A stretch of DNA of 32,907 bases from Microbacterium esteraromaticum (GTDB taxonomy: Bacteria > Actinomycetota > Actinomycetes > Actinomycetales > Microbacteriaceae), in assembly GCF_900163815.1 (NCBI RefSeq), contig NZ_FUKO01000037.1, positions 1 through 32,907 on the forward strand, read 5' to 3'. The position numbers and the translations under genes were made by a program. Below, one piece after another: positions 17,873 to 25,017 of the stretch (position 1 is the stretch's first letter; the number at the start of each line of letters is the position of its first letter). A model generated the notes under the pieces. It did not search any database. It saw only the letters and a list, made by a program, of their open reading frames with translations, and was not told where the DNA came from.

Positions 17873-18559
17873 ATGAACCGGAGAATGCGCCACATCACCC
17901 TGCGAGCTGTGGCGGGGGCCGCGGCTATCGCCATCACTCTTCCGCTGAGCGGATGCATCAGCGCGAGCATTCCCGATCAGCCCGTCAAGACACCGGAGCC
18001 CGGGCCGACCCAGACGACCGAAGAAGCGGATGCCACCGAAGCCCCGATCACGCCACCCGACTCGTCAGTCCTTCCCCCGGAACTGTCCTTTGCAGACGGT
18101 GCGGCGCTGGCTCCTGGCACGATTGCACAGTGGGGCGACGGGCTGATGATGGACGATAACTGGGGCATCAGCAAAGCCGACGACGGCAATGGCGGCTGGG
18201 AGTACAAGACCGCTGACGGCACTTGCACTGCCACGTTCTGGCAGGGCGCGGTCTTCGACATGACTGCGACCGAAGACAAGGAAGCGTCTGACTTCGTGCT
18301 CGGCGCGATCCTGGGCATCGAGCCGTCGGTGCTGGGCGATAAGGCCGACACCGGCGCCTTCACCTATATGACCCGCGGCAACACCGACGTCGAACAGCGC
18401 TTCGCCGTCGGGAGTGAGCCCAACCGCAGCTGGGTGGTCGCCGCGCGCGGCTTTGCCCAGCTGGAGTCAGCCGTGTACGTGATCGTCGACTGCGCCTCGG
18501 ACCAGGCAGGCAACATCGCGGGCGAAGTTTTCGAGAAAAGCCCCGTCGTCATCGGCTGA
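17873..18559 (+). CDS. Hypothetical secreted lipoprotein
   Basis: A 228-residue protein with a lipoprotein signal peptide: basic start MNRRMRHITLR, a hydrophobic stretch, and the lipobox LSGC with cysteine 28. A proline/threonine/glutamate-rich spacer follows (about residues 35-75), then a compact domain of about 150 residues with cysteines in DGTCTATFW and VIVDCASDQ that could form a disulfide. I do not recognise the domain. The ATG at 17873 is preferred because the -10 box ends 6 bases before it; M5 is an alternative start. It is divergent from dnaK and shares the 151-bp promoter region including both HAIR-like sites, so HspR could affect its transcription. The protein should sit on the outer face of the membrane. 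Confidence 0.8.
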   Translation: MNRRMRHITLRAVAGAAAIAITLPLSGCISASIPDQPVKTPEPGPTQTTEEADATEAPITPPDSSVLPPELSFADGAALAPGTIAQWGDGLMMDDNWGISKADDGNGGWEYKTADGTCTATFWQGAVFDMTATEDKEASDFVLGAILGIEPSVLGDKADTGAFTYMTRGNTDVEQRFAVGSEPNRSWVVAARGFAQLESAVYVIVDCASDQAGNIAGEVFEKSPVVIG

Positions 18560-18670
18560 GGCGTCGGGTGAGCGGGGTCTGAGGCGCCAGCCGAGCTAGG
18601 CCTGAGGCGTCGGCTGAGTTGCGGCTGAGGCATCGGCGAATATGGAGCCGAGGCGTCAGCGAGGCTGGAG
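18556..18670. repeat. 23-bp degenerate tandem repeat array
   Basis: CTGAGGCGTCGG-like units begin at 18556, 18579, 18602, 18625 and 18648, exactly 23 bp apart, with a more degenerate tail and another CTGAGGCGTCG at 18705. The first unit overlaps the stop codon of the lipoprotein gene. The array fills the gap between two convergent genes. Confidence 0.75.
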
Positions 18671-18721
18671 GTGCATCGTCAGCTCACGCACTGGCCGAAC
18701 TGCGGCTGAGGCGTCGCCCGA

Positions 18722-18765
18722 ACCGCAACTGAGCCGCAACTGAGCCGCGACTGAGCCGCAACTGC
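18722..18765. repeat. 11-bp tandem repeat, four copies
   Basis: Four consecutive units of GCCGCAACTGA (18722, 18733, 18744, 18755) differ by at most two bases. The array ends 3 bases before the stop codon of the DUF3817 gene, next to the 23-bp array. Confidence 0.8.
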
Positions 18766-18767
18766 GC

Positions 18768-19229
18768 TCAGCGGCCGCCGGGAGGGCCGACGAGCAGCAG
18801 GATCGCGTACAGCGCCACGATCGCGAAGGCGATCAGTGCGCCGAGCACCCATGGGCGGTGCAGGAACCAGCGCATGGTGCGGTCGTACCAGGTGCGGTCG
18901 CGCGGGTCGTCGGTCTCGGTCAGGCGCCAGTCACCGGCGAGGCGGCCTGTGCGGTGCAGCCAGATCTCCATCGGAATCGTCGCGTAGGGCACGATGGCGC
19001 TGGCGATGGCGAGCACGGCGACGCCGGGCTTCCAGCGCTGGTTGAACGCGAGCAGAATCGCCGTTGCACCGTAGGAGAGGAAGACGAACCCGTGGATGCC
19101 GCCGCCGATCGTGACGACAACGGCGGGGACGCCGACAGCGCGTGCGATGAGCGCCGAAATCAGGATCGTCCAGGTGATCGCCTCGGCGATCGCGAGAACG
19201 CGGAACAGGCGGGCAGGACTGCGGAACAT
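18768..19229 (-). CDS. DUF3817-type integral membrane protein
   Basis: A 153-residue membrane protein with four hydrophobic segments at about residues 8-31, 37-62, 67-90 and 125-147. GGGIHGFVFLSYGATA (about 42-57) and VPYATIPMEIWL match the conserved glycine-histidine-glycine and proline-glutamate patterns that I associate with DUF3817 proteins; function is unknown. A charged cytoplasmic loop (RLTETDDPRDRTWYDRTMRWFLHR) separates the last two helices. GAGGAG precedes the ATG at 19229. It is convergent with the lipoprotein gene across repeat arrays, and the HNH gene upstream on the same strand is 221 bp away, so it is likely monocistronic. Confidence 0.8.
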   Translation of the reverse strand: MFRSPARLFRVLAIAEAITWTILISALIARAVGVPAVVVTIGGGIHGFVFLSYGATAILLAFNQRWKPGVAVLAIASAIVPYATIPMEIWLHRTGRLAGDWRLTETDDPRDRTWYDRTMRWFLHRPWVLGALIAFAIVALYAILLLVGPPGGR

Positions 19230-19418
19230 GGTTCTCCTCGTGTGGATCTGTCACCACGCTAGGACAACGTTCCCTTTCATCTGCTGGGATCGGGCCTGAA
19301 AACGACCGATCGGCCTCGAAGATCATTCGAAAGGTGGAGAGCGCACGGCCCCACCCCGTCAGCGACCTGTGGCCCGCCGACCGCCCTGGGCCCGTCGGGC
19401 GCACCATTGATGATCCGC

Positions 19419-19466
19419 TCAGAAGGGTGCGAGCTCAAAACGGTGCGAGCTCAAAACGGTGCGAGC
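19419..19466. repeat. 16-bp triplication at the HNH gene stop codon
   Basis: Three tandem 16-bp copies begin at 19419, 19435 and 19451 (plus strand TCAAAACGGTGCGAGC; the first copy has two changes). Each copy encodes, on the minus strand, Leu-Ala-Pro-Phe-stop. Because 16 is not a multiple of 3, the three copies place this ending in all three frames. Confidence 0.9.
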
Positions 19467-21064
19467 AATTCTTCGGAGACCGAAGCCCAAGGATCGGTGT
19501 CGCGCTCCGCTCGACGGGGCGGCTCCGCTCGACGGGTCGGCTCCGCTCGCGGGGTCGGCTCTGATTGAGGGGACGATTCCGCTCGAGGGGGCGACTCCGC
19601 TCGAGGGGGCGGCTCCGGGTGAGTGGATGGCTCCGTGAACATGACCGTATTCTGCGGCGGCGGTCTGTCGATGTACACACGACCCGTGGGGCTTGTCCAT
19701 TCAAGGAGCCCGCCGCCGAGTTGGATGACGTGCCACGGCGAGTGATGTTTCAGAACGTGATGCCTGCGGCACAGCTCAGCGAGATTCTTCTCGTCGGTGG
19801 ACCCGCCGAAGGCTGCATCAAGCGTGTGATCGAGGTCGCTGGAACGGGATGGCATGCCGCAACCGGGAAACCGGCACCGCTGATCCCTGGCGCGCAGGTG
19901 ACGACGCAGATGGGCGCTCGGCCGGTACCGATCGACCGCCAGCAGTTCCCCGCTGATCGGATACGTGAGGATGCGATCCCATCCGGATGCGGATCCGGCC
20001 AGCAGCCTCACGGATTCGAGGTCCATCGGAGCGCGGCCATTCACCTCGGCAGGTGTGGTCTCGACGCCGTCGGTGCCCATCAGAGTGGTCACCGGGACCG
20101 TCACGCTCACGTGCGGCACGATCGCACCGAGCAGCCCCTCCGGGGTGTCGTGCCCGGCCGGTGCGCCCGTCAGCAGCAGGTCGAGGGCGAGATCGGCCCG
20201 TTTGTGCGACAGCGTGCGCGGGTCTGCCGCCTCCGCTGATTGCGGTGATCTCTCAGAGTGCAGTGATCCCACGGATTGCGGTGATCCCGCTGATCGCAGC
20301 GGTCCCACTGATTCGGCCGATTCCGGTGCGGCGGCGAGGCCGAAGGCGGCTCCGTGCACACGCTCCGCGCCCGCGGCGCCAGCGGCGTTGCTGGCTACGG
20401 CGCTGGTTGCGCGAGATGGGCATCCAGCATCCGCCTTCGCCATTTCCGTGAGCCTGTCGAACGCCGCGTGCACGAGCGCCGCAGGGCCGAGGAGGCCGAG
20501 TTCGGCCATCCCATCCGCAGCATCCTTCACCCACACGCCCCGCTGCTCGCGCGCCTCAGCGTGGCGCTCGTCGAGCGATCTCGGCTGGTACTGCTCTGCG
20601 ATCCGCGCCGCGATCGGCCGCAGCCGGTTGGGCGACTCGTCTTCGGCGAACTCCAGCACTCGCGCGGAGTAAGCATTCCTAGCCTCAGCGTCGTGCAGGT
20701 GGCCGCCAGCATCCACGATCACTCGGGTGTGACCAGCGCCGATCCGGCCGGCGCCCTGCGCCGCCCAGACCAGCGGGAACTGCTCGACAGTGGTCGACGC
20801 ATCGGCCATCCGTCGCTGGATCGTGCGGTCGCTGACCCTCAGCACCGCACCCAACTCGGCAGCGACGCTGCGGATCGTCAGGTCGGAGGCCTCGATGCCG
20901 TCGCCGTTCTCGGCCATCGACAGAGCGAGTCGCTCAGCAAGCGCCAGCAGCCCGTCGCGTGCGGCGAGCATCCCAGCGAGGGTCTGCTCGACGCCCTGCA
21001 GCGACGACACGAGGGCGTCGAGAGTCGCCACCTCTTCGTCTGTCGCTGCCACCATCGCGTTCAT
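19451..21064 (-). CDS. DUF222/HNH endonuclease (13E12 repeat family)
   Basis: A 537-residue protein with an N-terminal helical DUF222 domain (about residues 10-370) and a C-terminal HNH nuclease motif: CRFPGC, DLDH, a glycine and NLAELCRRHHVLKH within about residues 402-445. Such genes are common and multicopy in Actinobacteria; they probably nick or cut DNA, but the biological role is unknown. Two low-complexity regions have a 6-residue period encoded by 18-bp repeats: GPLRSA/GSPQSV-type units inside DUF222, and RAEPPR-type units in the tail. The start at 21064 fits a leaderless promoter with its -10 six bases upstream; an ATG three codons later is possible. The last residues LLAPF lie in a triplicated stop region. 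Confidence 0.88.
   Translation of the reverse strand: MNAMVAATDEEVATLDALVSSLQGVEQTLAGMLAARDGLLALAERLALSMAENGDGIEASDLTIRSVAAELGAVLRVSDRTIQRRMADASTTVEQFPLVWAAQGAGRIGAGHTRVIVDAGGHLHDAEARNAYSARVLEFAEDESPNRLRPIAARIAEQYQPRSLDERHAEAREQRGVWVKDAADGMAELGLLGPAALVHAAFDRLTEMAKADAGCPSRATSAVASNAAGAAGAERVHGAAFGLAAAPESAESVGPLRSAGSPQSVGSLHSERSPQSAEAADPRTLSHKRADLALDLLLTGAPAGHDTPEGLLGAIVPHVSVTVPVTTLMGTDGVETTPAEVNGRAPMDLESVRLLAGSASGWDRILTYPISGELLAVDRYRPSAHLRRHLRARDQRCRFPGCGMPSRSSDLDHTLDAAFGGSTDEKNLAELCRRHHVLKHHSPWHVIQLGGGLLEWTSPTGRVYIDRPPPQNTVMFTEPSTHPEPPPRAESPPRAESSPQSEPTPRAEPTRRAEPPRRAERDTDPWASVSEELLAPF
19504..19629. repeat. 18-bp tandem repeat, seven copies, in the HNH gene tail
   Basis: Seven consecutive units of GCTCCGCTCGACGGGGCG type start at 19504 and every 18 bp after it. 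They encode the 6-residue period RAEPPR/RAEPTR/RAESPP on the minus strand. Copy-number changes would keep the frame. Confidence 0.85.
20233..20322. repeat. 18-bp tandem repeat, five copies, inside the HNH gene
   Basis: Five units of CCGCTGATTGCGGTGATC type start at 20233, 20251, 20269, 20287 and 20305. They encode a 6-residue period (GPLRSA, GSPQSV, GSLHSE, RSPQSA) inserted in the DUF222 region. Confidence 0.8.
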
Positions 21065-21070
21065 AGTTCC

Positions 21071-21098
21071 AGTATCAGAGAGGCCACCGACATTCGAA
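21071..21098 (-). promoter_or_regulatory. Putative leaderless promoter of the HNH gene
   Basis: On the minus strand a GATACT -10 (21076-21071) ends 6 bases before the ATG at 21064, with TTCGAA (21098-21093) as a weak -35 at a 16-bp spacing. No ribosome-binding site is visible. Confidence 0.4.
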
Positions 21099-21242
21099 CG
21101 AAGATTCAGCTCAGGCTGCGGCCCCTAGAAGTCACGAGTGCATAACGAACGGCCGCGCTCCCGTCGTGCACGCGTCGCCCTTCGCCGTAAGCTCGATCCC
21201 GCACCGGAATCAGTCCGGAGGCCCGAGCGGAAGGAGCGAACG

Positions 21243-21308
21243 ATGAATGCCATCTTCGTCGTGTCCACAGCCGCCGACCTTCTTCTCGCCGAGGCCACCC
21301 GCTTCTGA
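21243..21308 (+). CDS. Possible 21-aa small protein upstream of the RIO kinase
   Basis: A 21-codon ORF beginning MNAIFVVSTAADLLL and ending EATRF, preceded by a strong GGAAGGAGC ribosome-binding site 5 bases from the ATG. This is a better initiation signal than most genes in the window have. It ends 32 bases before the preferred GTG start of the RIO kinase gene (5 bases before the alternative start at 21314), so it could be a leader ORF, a coupled small protein, or the remnant of a 5' exchange. The peptide is hydrophobic and helical, too short to classify. A TAAGCT -10-like box lies at 21188-21193. Confidence 0.45.
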   Translation: MNAIFVVSTAADLLLAEATRF

Positions 21309-21340
21309 TCCGCGTGTGGCCCGTATTCCGGAGCCACATC

Positions 21341-22207
21341 GTGAATCCTCAGAACTCCGCGTCCCTCGACGCATCCTTTTTCGACGCATCCCCTTTCGAC
21401 GTATCCCTCTCGTTCGCCGACACTCGGCTCGTCGAGAACCAGCGTTGGTCCACCTGGCCAGCGAGCACACCGACCGAACGCGGACCGTTACCCCGGCCCG
21501 ACTGGGTCGTGGCGAGCGCCGCCGCAGTGGACACCGAACTCGGCATCCTCAAAACAGGCAAAGAGGCGGATGTCTTCCTCATCGAACGCGCTGTGCCTGG
21601 CGACGCGACCCAGCGCACGCTGCTCGCCGCGAAGCGGTACCGCGATTCCGATCACCGCAGCTTCCAGCGCTCCTCGACCTACACCGAGGGGCGCCGCACT
21701 CGGAACACCCGCGACACCCGGGCGCTGGCCAAGAAGTCCGCACACGGGCGCGAGGTGGCAGCCGCACAGTGGTCGTTCGCCGAGTTCGCCGCCCTCAGTC
21801 GCATGCACGAGCTTGGCGCGCCGGTGCCGTATCCGGTGCAGGTGAGCGGCACCGAGATTCTGATGGAGTTCGTCGGAGACGGGCGCACCGCCGCACCTCG
21901 TTTGGCGCAGGTGAGAGCGGATGCCGTGGATCTGGCCGACCTGTTCGCGCAGATCGCCGACATCATGCGTCTCTTCGCCGGCGCAGGTTTCGCGCACGGC
22001 GACCTGTCGGCGTACAACCTGCTGGTGCACGATGGCCGCGTGCGGGTCATCGACCTGCCGCAGATCGTCGACACAGTCGCGAATCCCCAGGGCCTCGACC
22101 TGCTGCACCGCGACTGCGTGAACATCTGCGACTGGTTCGGTCGGCGCCGCCTGGAGCGCGATCCGGAGGAGCTGTTCGGAGACTTGCTGGCAGCGTCGTT
22201 CGGGTGA
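21341..22207 (+). CDS. RIO-type serine/threonine kinase
   Basis: A 288-residue atypical kinase of the RIO1 type. It has a nucleotide loop (LKTGKEADVFLIE at about residues 64-76), the phosphate-contacting lysine in AAKRYR, the catalytic loop HGDLSAYNLL (about 220-229) and the metal loop IDLPQ (about 237-241), all diagnostic of RIO kinases. Prokaryotic RIO kinases are small soluble enzymes of uncertain substrate; archaeal and eukaryotic members work in ribosome assembly. The GTG at 21341 is chosen for the upstream CGGAG; another in-frame GTG at 21314 would add 9 residues. Codons for a DASFF/DASPF/DVSLS segment are a 15-bp repeat. A possible 21-codon ORF lies just upstream. Confidence 0.88.
   Translation: MNPQNSASLDASFFDASPFDVSLSFADTRLVENQRWSTWPASTPTERGPLPRPDWVVASAAAVDTELGILKTGKEADVFLIERAVPGDATQRTLLAAKRYRDSDHRSFQRSSTYTEGRRTRNTRDTRALAKKSAHGREVAAAQWSFAEFAALSRMHELGAPVPYPVQVSGTEILMEFVGDGRTAAPRLAQVRADAVDLADLFAQIADIMRLFAGAGFAHGDLSAYNLLVHDGRVRVIDLPQIVDTVANPQGLDLLHRDCVNICDWFGRRRLERDPEELFGDLLAASFG
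21366..21410. repeat. 15-bp tandem repeat, three copies
   Basis: TCGACGCATCCTTTT-type units start at 21366, 21381 and 21396 and encode the repeated FDAS-like residues at the RIO kinase N-terminus. Confidence 0.6.
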
Positions 22208-22333
22208 GCGGGGTGTCGCTCGCGTGAGAAGAGGTCGCTCGGGTGGGGGCAGGGTGGCTCGGATGCTGGCATCCGCCCCGCTCATGCGGCGCGCCGCCAC
22301 CACCCGTTCACTCAGCGCGGTCAGACTTCGAGC

Positions 22334-23764
22334 ATGAGCGATGAGCAGCCGGCATCCGCGGCGGACACACCGATCAACACCGCGGCGATGACCGCCTTCG
22401 GCCGTGAGCACGTCGGCCCCGAAGCGACGCGGAAGCAGGTTCTCTCGTGGGCGATGTGGGATTGGGCGCTGCAGCCGTTCAACACGGTCATCCTCACATT
22501 CGTCTGGATCGCGCTGTACTTGACCTCACGGATGTTTCTCGAGCCGAGCGTGCGCGAGTCGGGGATGCTGGCCGACGGCAGCTACATGAACTGCAACCAG
22601 AGCGAGTTCATGGGCTCGGCGTACTGTCAGGGGCTCACTGACCTGTCGGCGTGGTGGGGCTGGGCGAACTTCGCCGCCGGCATCGTCATCCTCGTGCTGG
22701 CGCCAGTGCTGGGCCAGCAGGCCGACGCCCGCGGGAACAAGAAGAAGTGGGTCATCGGTGCGACGATCGGGGTCGCGCTGATCCAGTTCGCGCTCTTCTT
22801 CGTCGAGGCCGACCCGAAGTTCTTCTGGTTCGGCGCCTTCGCCGTCGCCGTTGCCGCTGTGGTCAATGAGATCGGCAACGTCAGCTACTACGCGATGCTC
22901 TCCGAGGTGTCGACGCCCAAGAACGTGGGGCGCATCTCGGGTCTCGGCTGGGGTCTCGGATACATCGGCGGCGTGGTGGCGCTGATCGTCTGCATCCCGG
23001 TGCTGTTCACCGTGGGGCAGGACAACCCGCTGTCGTTCAAGCTCGTCGCGGTGATCTGCGCGGTGTGGACTCTGGCCTTCTCTATTCCGATGTTCCGCAA
23101 CGTGCCGGAGTCACCCTCTTACGAAGAGTCGGCGAAAGTGGGTTTCTTCCGCTCGTACGTGGTGCTGGCGAGGAACGTCGCGAAGCTGTTCCGCACGAAC
23201 CGGCCGACGTTCTGGTTCATGCTGTCGGCCGCCGTCTATCGTGACGGGCTGGCGGGCGTTTTCGCGTTCGGGGCCGTGCTCGCCGCGCAGGGTTTCGGAT
23301 TCTCGTTCCTCGAGGTCATCGTCTTCGGGCTCGCCGCAAACCTCATCGCCGGCATCTCGACGCTGCTCGCCGGGCGCCTCGATGATCTGATCGGGCCGCG
23401 CCGCCTGATCCTGATCACTCTGGCGGGCCTCGTCGCGATGGCGTTCGTGGTCTTCGCGCTCAAAGACTTCGGCACGATCGTGTTCTGGATCTGCGGCCTG
23501 CTGCTGTGCGCATTCGTCGGGCCCACTCAGGCCGCAAGCCGCAGCCTGCTGACCCGCCTCACCCCGCCGAGCCAGCAGGGTGAGATCTTCGGCCTGTACG
23601 CGACGACGGGCCGCGTCGCCTCGTTCCTGTCGCCACTGGCGTGGTCGCTGTTCCTGCTGTGGTTCGGCGGGATCGTCTACGGCGTGCTCGGCATCGGCCT
23701 GATCCTGCTCATCGGGCTCGTGATGCTGCTGTTCGTACGGTTCCCTAAGGACGTCGGCGTGTAA
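22334..23764 (+). CDS. MFS transporter, Atg22/UMF1 family
   Basis: A 476-residue membrane protein with about 12 hydrophobic segments. The N-terminal AMWDWALQPFNTVILTFVW resembles the DWANSAF-type start of UMF1/Atg22-like permeases, and the two-domain layout with a central charged loop (FRNVPESPSYEESAKVG) is typical MFS. Atg22 exports amino acids from the yeast vacuole; bacterial homologues have unknown substrates. There is no ribosome-binding site, and the hexamer CAGACT ends 6 bases before the ATG, so the transcript may be leaderless, though the box is poor. It lies between the RIO kinase and the glycopolymer operon, on the same strand as both, with 126 bp and 98 bp gaps. Confidence 0.9.
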   Translation: MSDEQPASAADTPINTAAMTAFGREHVGPEATRKQVLSWAMWDWALQPFNTVILTFVWIALYLTSRMFLEPSVRESGMLADGSYMNCNQSEFMGSAYCQGLTDLSAWWGWANFAAGIVILVLAPVLGQQADARGNKKKWVIGATIGVALIQFALFFVEADPKFFWFGAFAVAVAAVVNEIGNVSYYAMLSEVSTPKNVGRISGLGWGLGYIGGVVALIVCIPVLFTVGQDNPLSFKLVAVICAVWTLAFSIPMFRNVPESPSYEESAKVGFFRSYVVLARNVAKLFRTNRPTFWFMLSAAVYRDGLAGVFAFGAVLAAQGFGFSFLEVIVFGLAANLIAGISTLLAGRLDDLIGPRRLILITLAGLVAMAFVVFALKDFGTIVFWICGLLLCAFVGPTQAASRSLLTRLTPPSQQGEIFGLYATTGRVASFLSPLAWSLFLLWFGGIVYGVLGIGLILLIGLVMLLFVRFPKDVGV

Positions 23765-23817
23765 TCGGAGACGGCAACACCTCATGGTTCGCTCGGCTTA
23801 CTCGAATGTCGACCTCA

Positions 23818-23823
23818 TATACT
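23818..23823 (+). promoter_or_regulatory. -10 box before the glycopolymer operon
   Basis: TATACT matches the -10 consensus well at one mismatch and lies 40 bases before the GTG start of the first phosphotransferase gene. The -35 region is not convincing. It is the best promoter candidate for the 9-kb operon. Confidence 0.4.
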
Positions 23824-23862
23824 GAGTCGAATTACGGCTCATGACTATCAGGTGAACATTTC

Positions 23863-25017
23863 GTGCGGCAATTGCTTCGCGGGAGTCGGTTGCTTCGTAG
23901 CATCCGCTTTCTTCCGTATCTCATCCCCTACGCCGCTTGGACGACCCTGAAACCGGTGCGCCGAAACCGGGTGCTGTTCCTCTCCGACTCGCATGATGGC
24001 TTCGTCGGCAACATGCTTTTCCTGCGCGACGCGATGCTGCGCGAGGATTCGAATGCCGAGATCATCGGCGTATTCAAGTCGAGCCTGTCTTCGCGTCGGT
24101 CGCTGCGCGACGTGCTGCGTCTGCCGTATCTGATCGCCACCAGTGCGGTCATCGTGCTCGATGATTTCTACCCTCTGATCTACCGTTTTCGGATTCGCGA
24201 TGGTGCGCGTCTTGTGCAGATCTGGCATGCCGCCGGCGCATTCAAGCAGGTTGGCCACAGCCGCGCAGGCCTGCCGGGTGGGCCGACGCCCGGCTCAGAG
24301 ATCCACCGCAATTACACGGATGCCGTGGTGAGCTCAGCCGGGATCGTCGACGACTACGCCGAAGCGTTCGGCATCCCTGCCGAACGGGTGCACGCGTGGG
24401 GGATGCCGCGCTCTGACGCGTTCTTCGAGGAGCAGACGATCAAGGCGGCGCGCGCATCGGTGCGGGCGCGGCTCGGCATCGGCGCGTCGGAGCGCTTTGT
24501 TTTGTACGCGCCCACCTTCCGCGGCAATGGGCAACGCAGCGCGGTCACGGCGCCCGAGGCCGATTGGGAGAGCATCGCTCGCACGCTCGGCGATGGGTGG
24601 CGGCTCGGGGTGCGTCAGCATCCGTTCGTGACAAGCGGCCCGTTGCCAGCCGGAGTGGTGGATGCTGCCGCCGAGCCAGACATGAACGAGCTGCTGATGG
24701 CGGCGGATGTACTCGTCACCGACTATTCCTCGTCGATCTTCGAGTACGCGCTGCTGCGCCGACCGGTGGTCTTCTTCGTGCCGGACCTGGACGACTATGA
24801 GGCCGCGAGGTCTTTCTATCGACCGTTCGATGACTATGCGATCGGGCCCGTGGTGCGCTCTGCCGACGACCTCGCTGCAGCGATCCGCACCGCTGAGGTC
24901 GATGAAACCCGCCTCAGCACTTTCCTCGAGGAGTTCTGCGGGAGTCTCGATGGTCGCTCCAGCGAGCGGATCGCTGGCGAGTTGCTCGCTGTGCGTGTTG
25001 CGAAGGCGACTGCATGA
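23863..25017 (+). CDS. CDP-glycerol/ribitol phosphotransferase-like protein 1
   Basis: A 384-residue member of the CDP-glycerol glycerophosphotransferase (TagB/TagF) family. Family motifs are WHAAGAFKQVG (residues 121-131), FVLYAPTFRG (212-221), RQHP (251-254) and VTDYSSSIFEYALLRRPVVFF (285-305). Such enzymes transfer polyol phosphate from a CDP-polyol to a lipid-linked linkage unit or growing teichoic acid chain at the inner membrane face. The size and short N-terminus resemble the single-domain primase type (TagB/TarF) rather than a long polymerase. The GTG start has AGGTGA 7 bases upstream. It overlaps the next gene by ATGA. The polyol is probably ribitol, given the CDP-ribitol-forming gene downstream. 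Confidence 0.85.
   Translation: MRQLLRGSRLLRSIRFLPYLIPYAAWTTLKPVRRNRVLFLSDSHDGFVGNMLFLRDAMLREDSNAEIIGVFKSSLSSRRSLRDVLRLPYLIATSAVIVLDDFYPLIYRFRIRDGARLVQIWHAAGAFKQVGHSRAGLPGGPTPGSEIHRNYTDAVVSSAGIVDDYAEAFGIPAERVHAWGMPRSDAFFEEQTIKAARASVRARLGIGASERFVLYAPTFRGNGQRSAVTAPEADWESIARTLGDGWRLGVRQHPFVTSGPLPAGVVDAAAEPDMNELLMAADVLVTDYSSSIFEYALLRRPVVFFVPDLDDYEAARSFYRPFDDYAIGPVVRSADDLAAAIRTAEVDETRLSTFLEEFCGSLDGRSSERIAGELLAVRVAKATA

Noticed and set aside
18556..18716. CRISPR-like array
   Set aside because: Units are contiguous 23-mers with degeneracy throughout and no unique spacers, and no cas genes are near.
21090..21110. LexA/SOS box before the HNH gene (TTCGAACGAA)
   Set aside because: Only one half-site resembles the actinobacterial TCGAAC-N4-GTTCGA box; the second half is missing.
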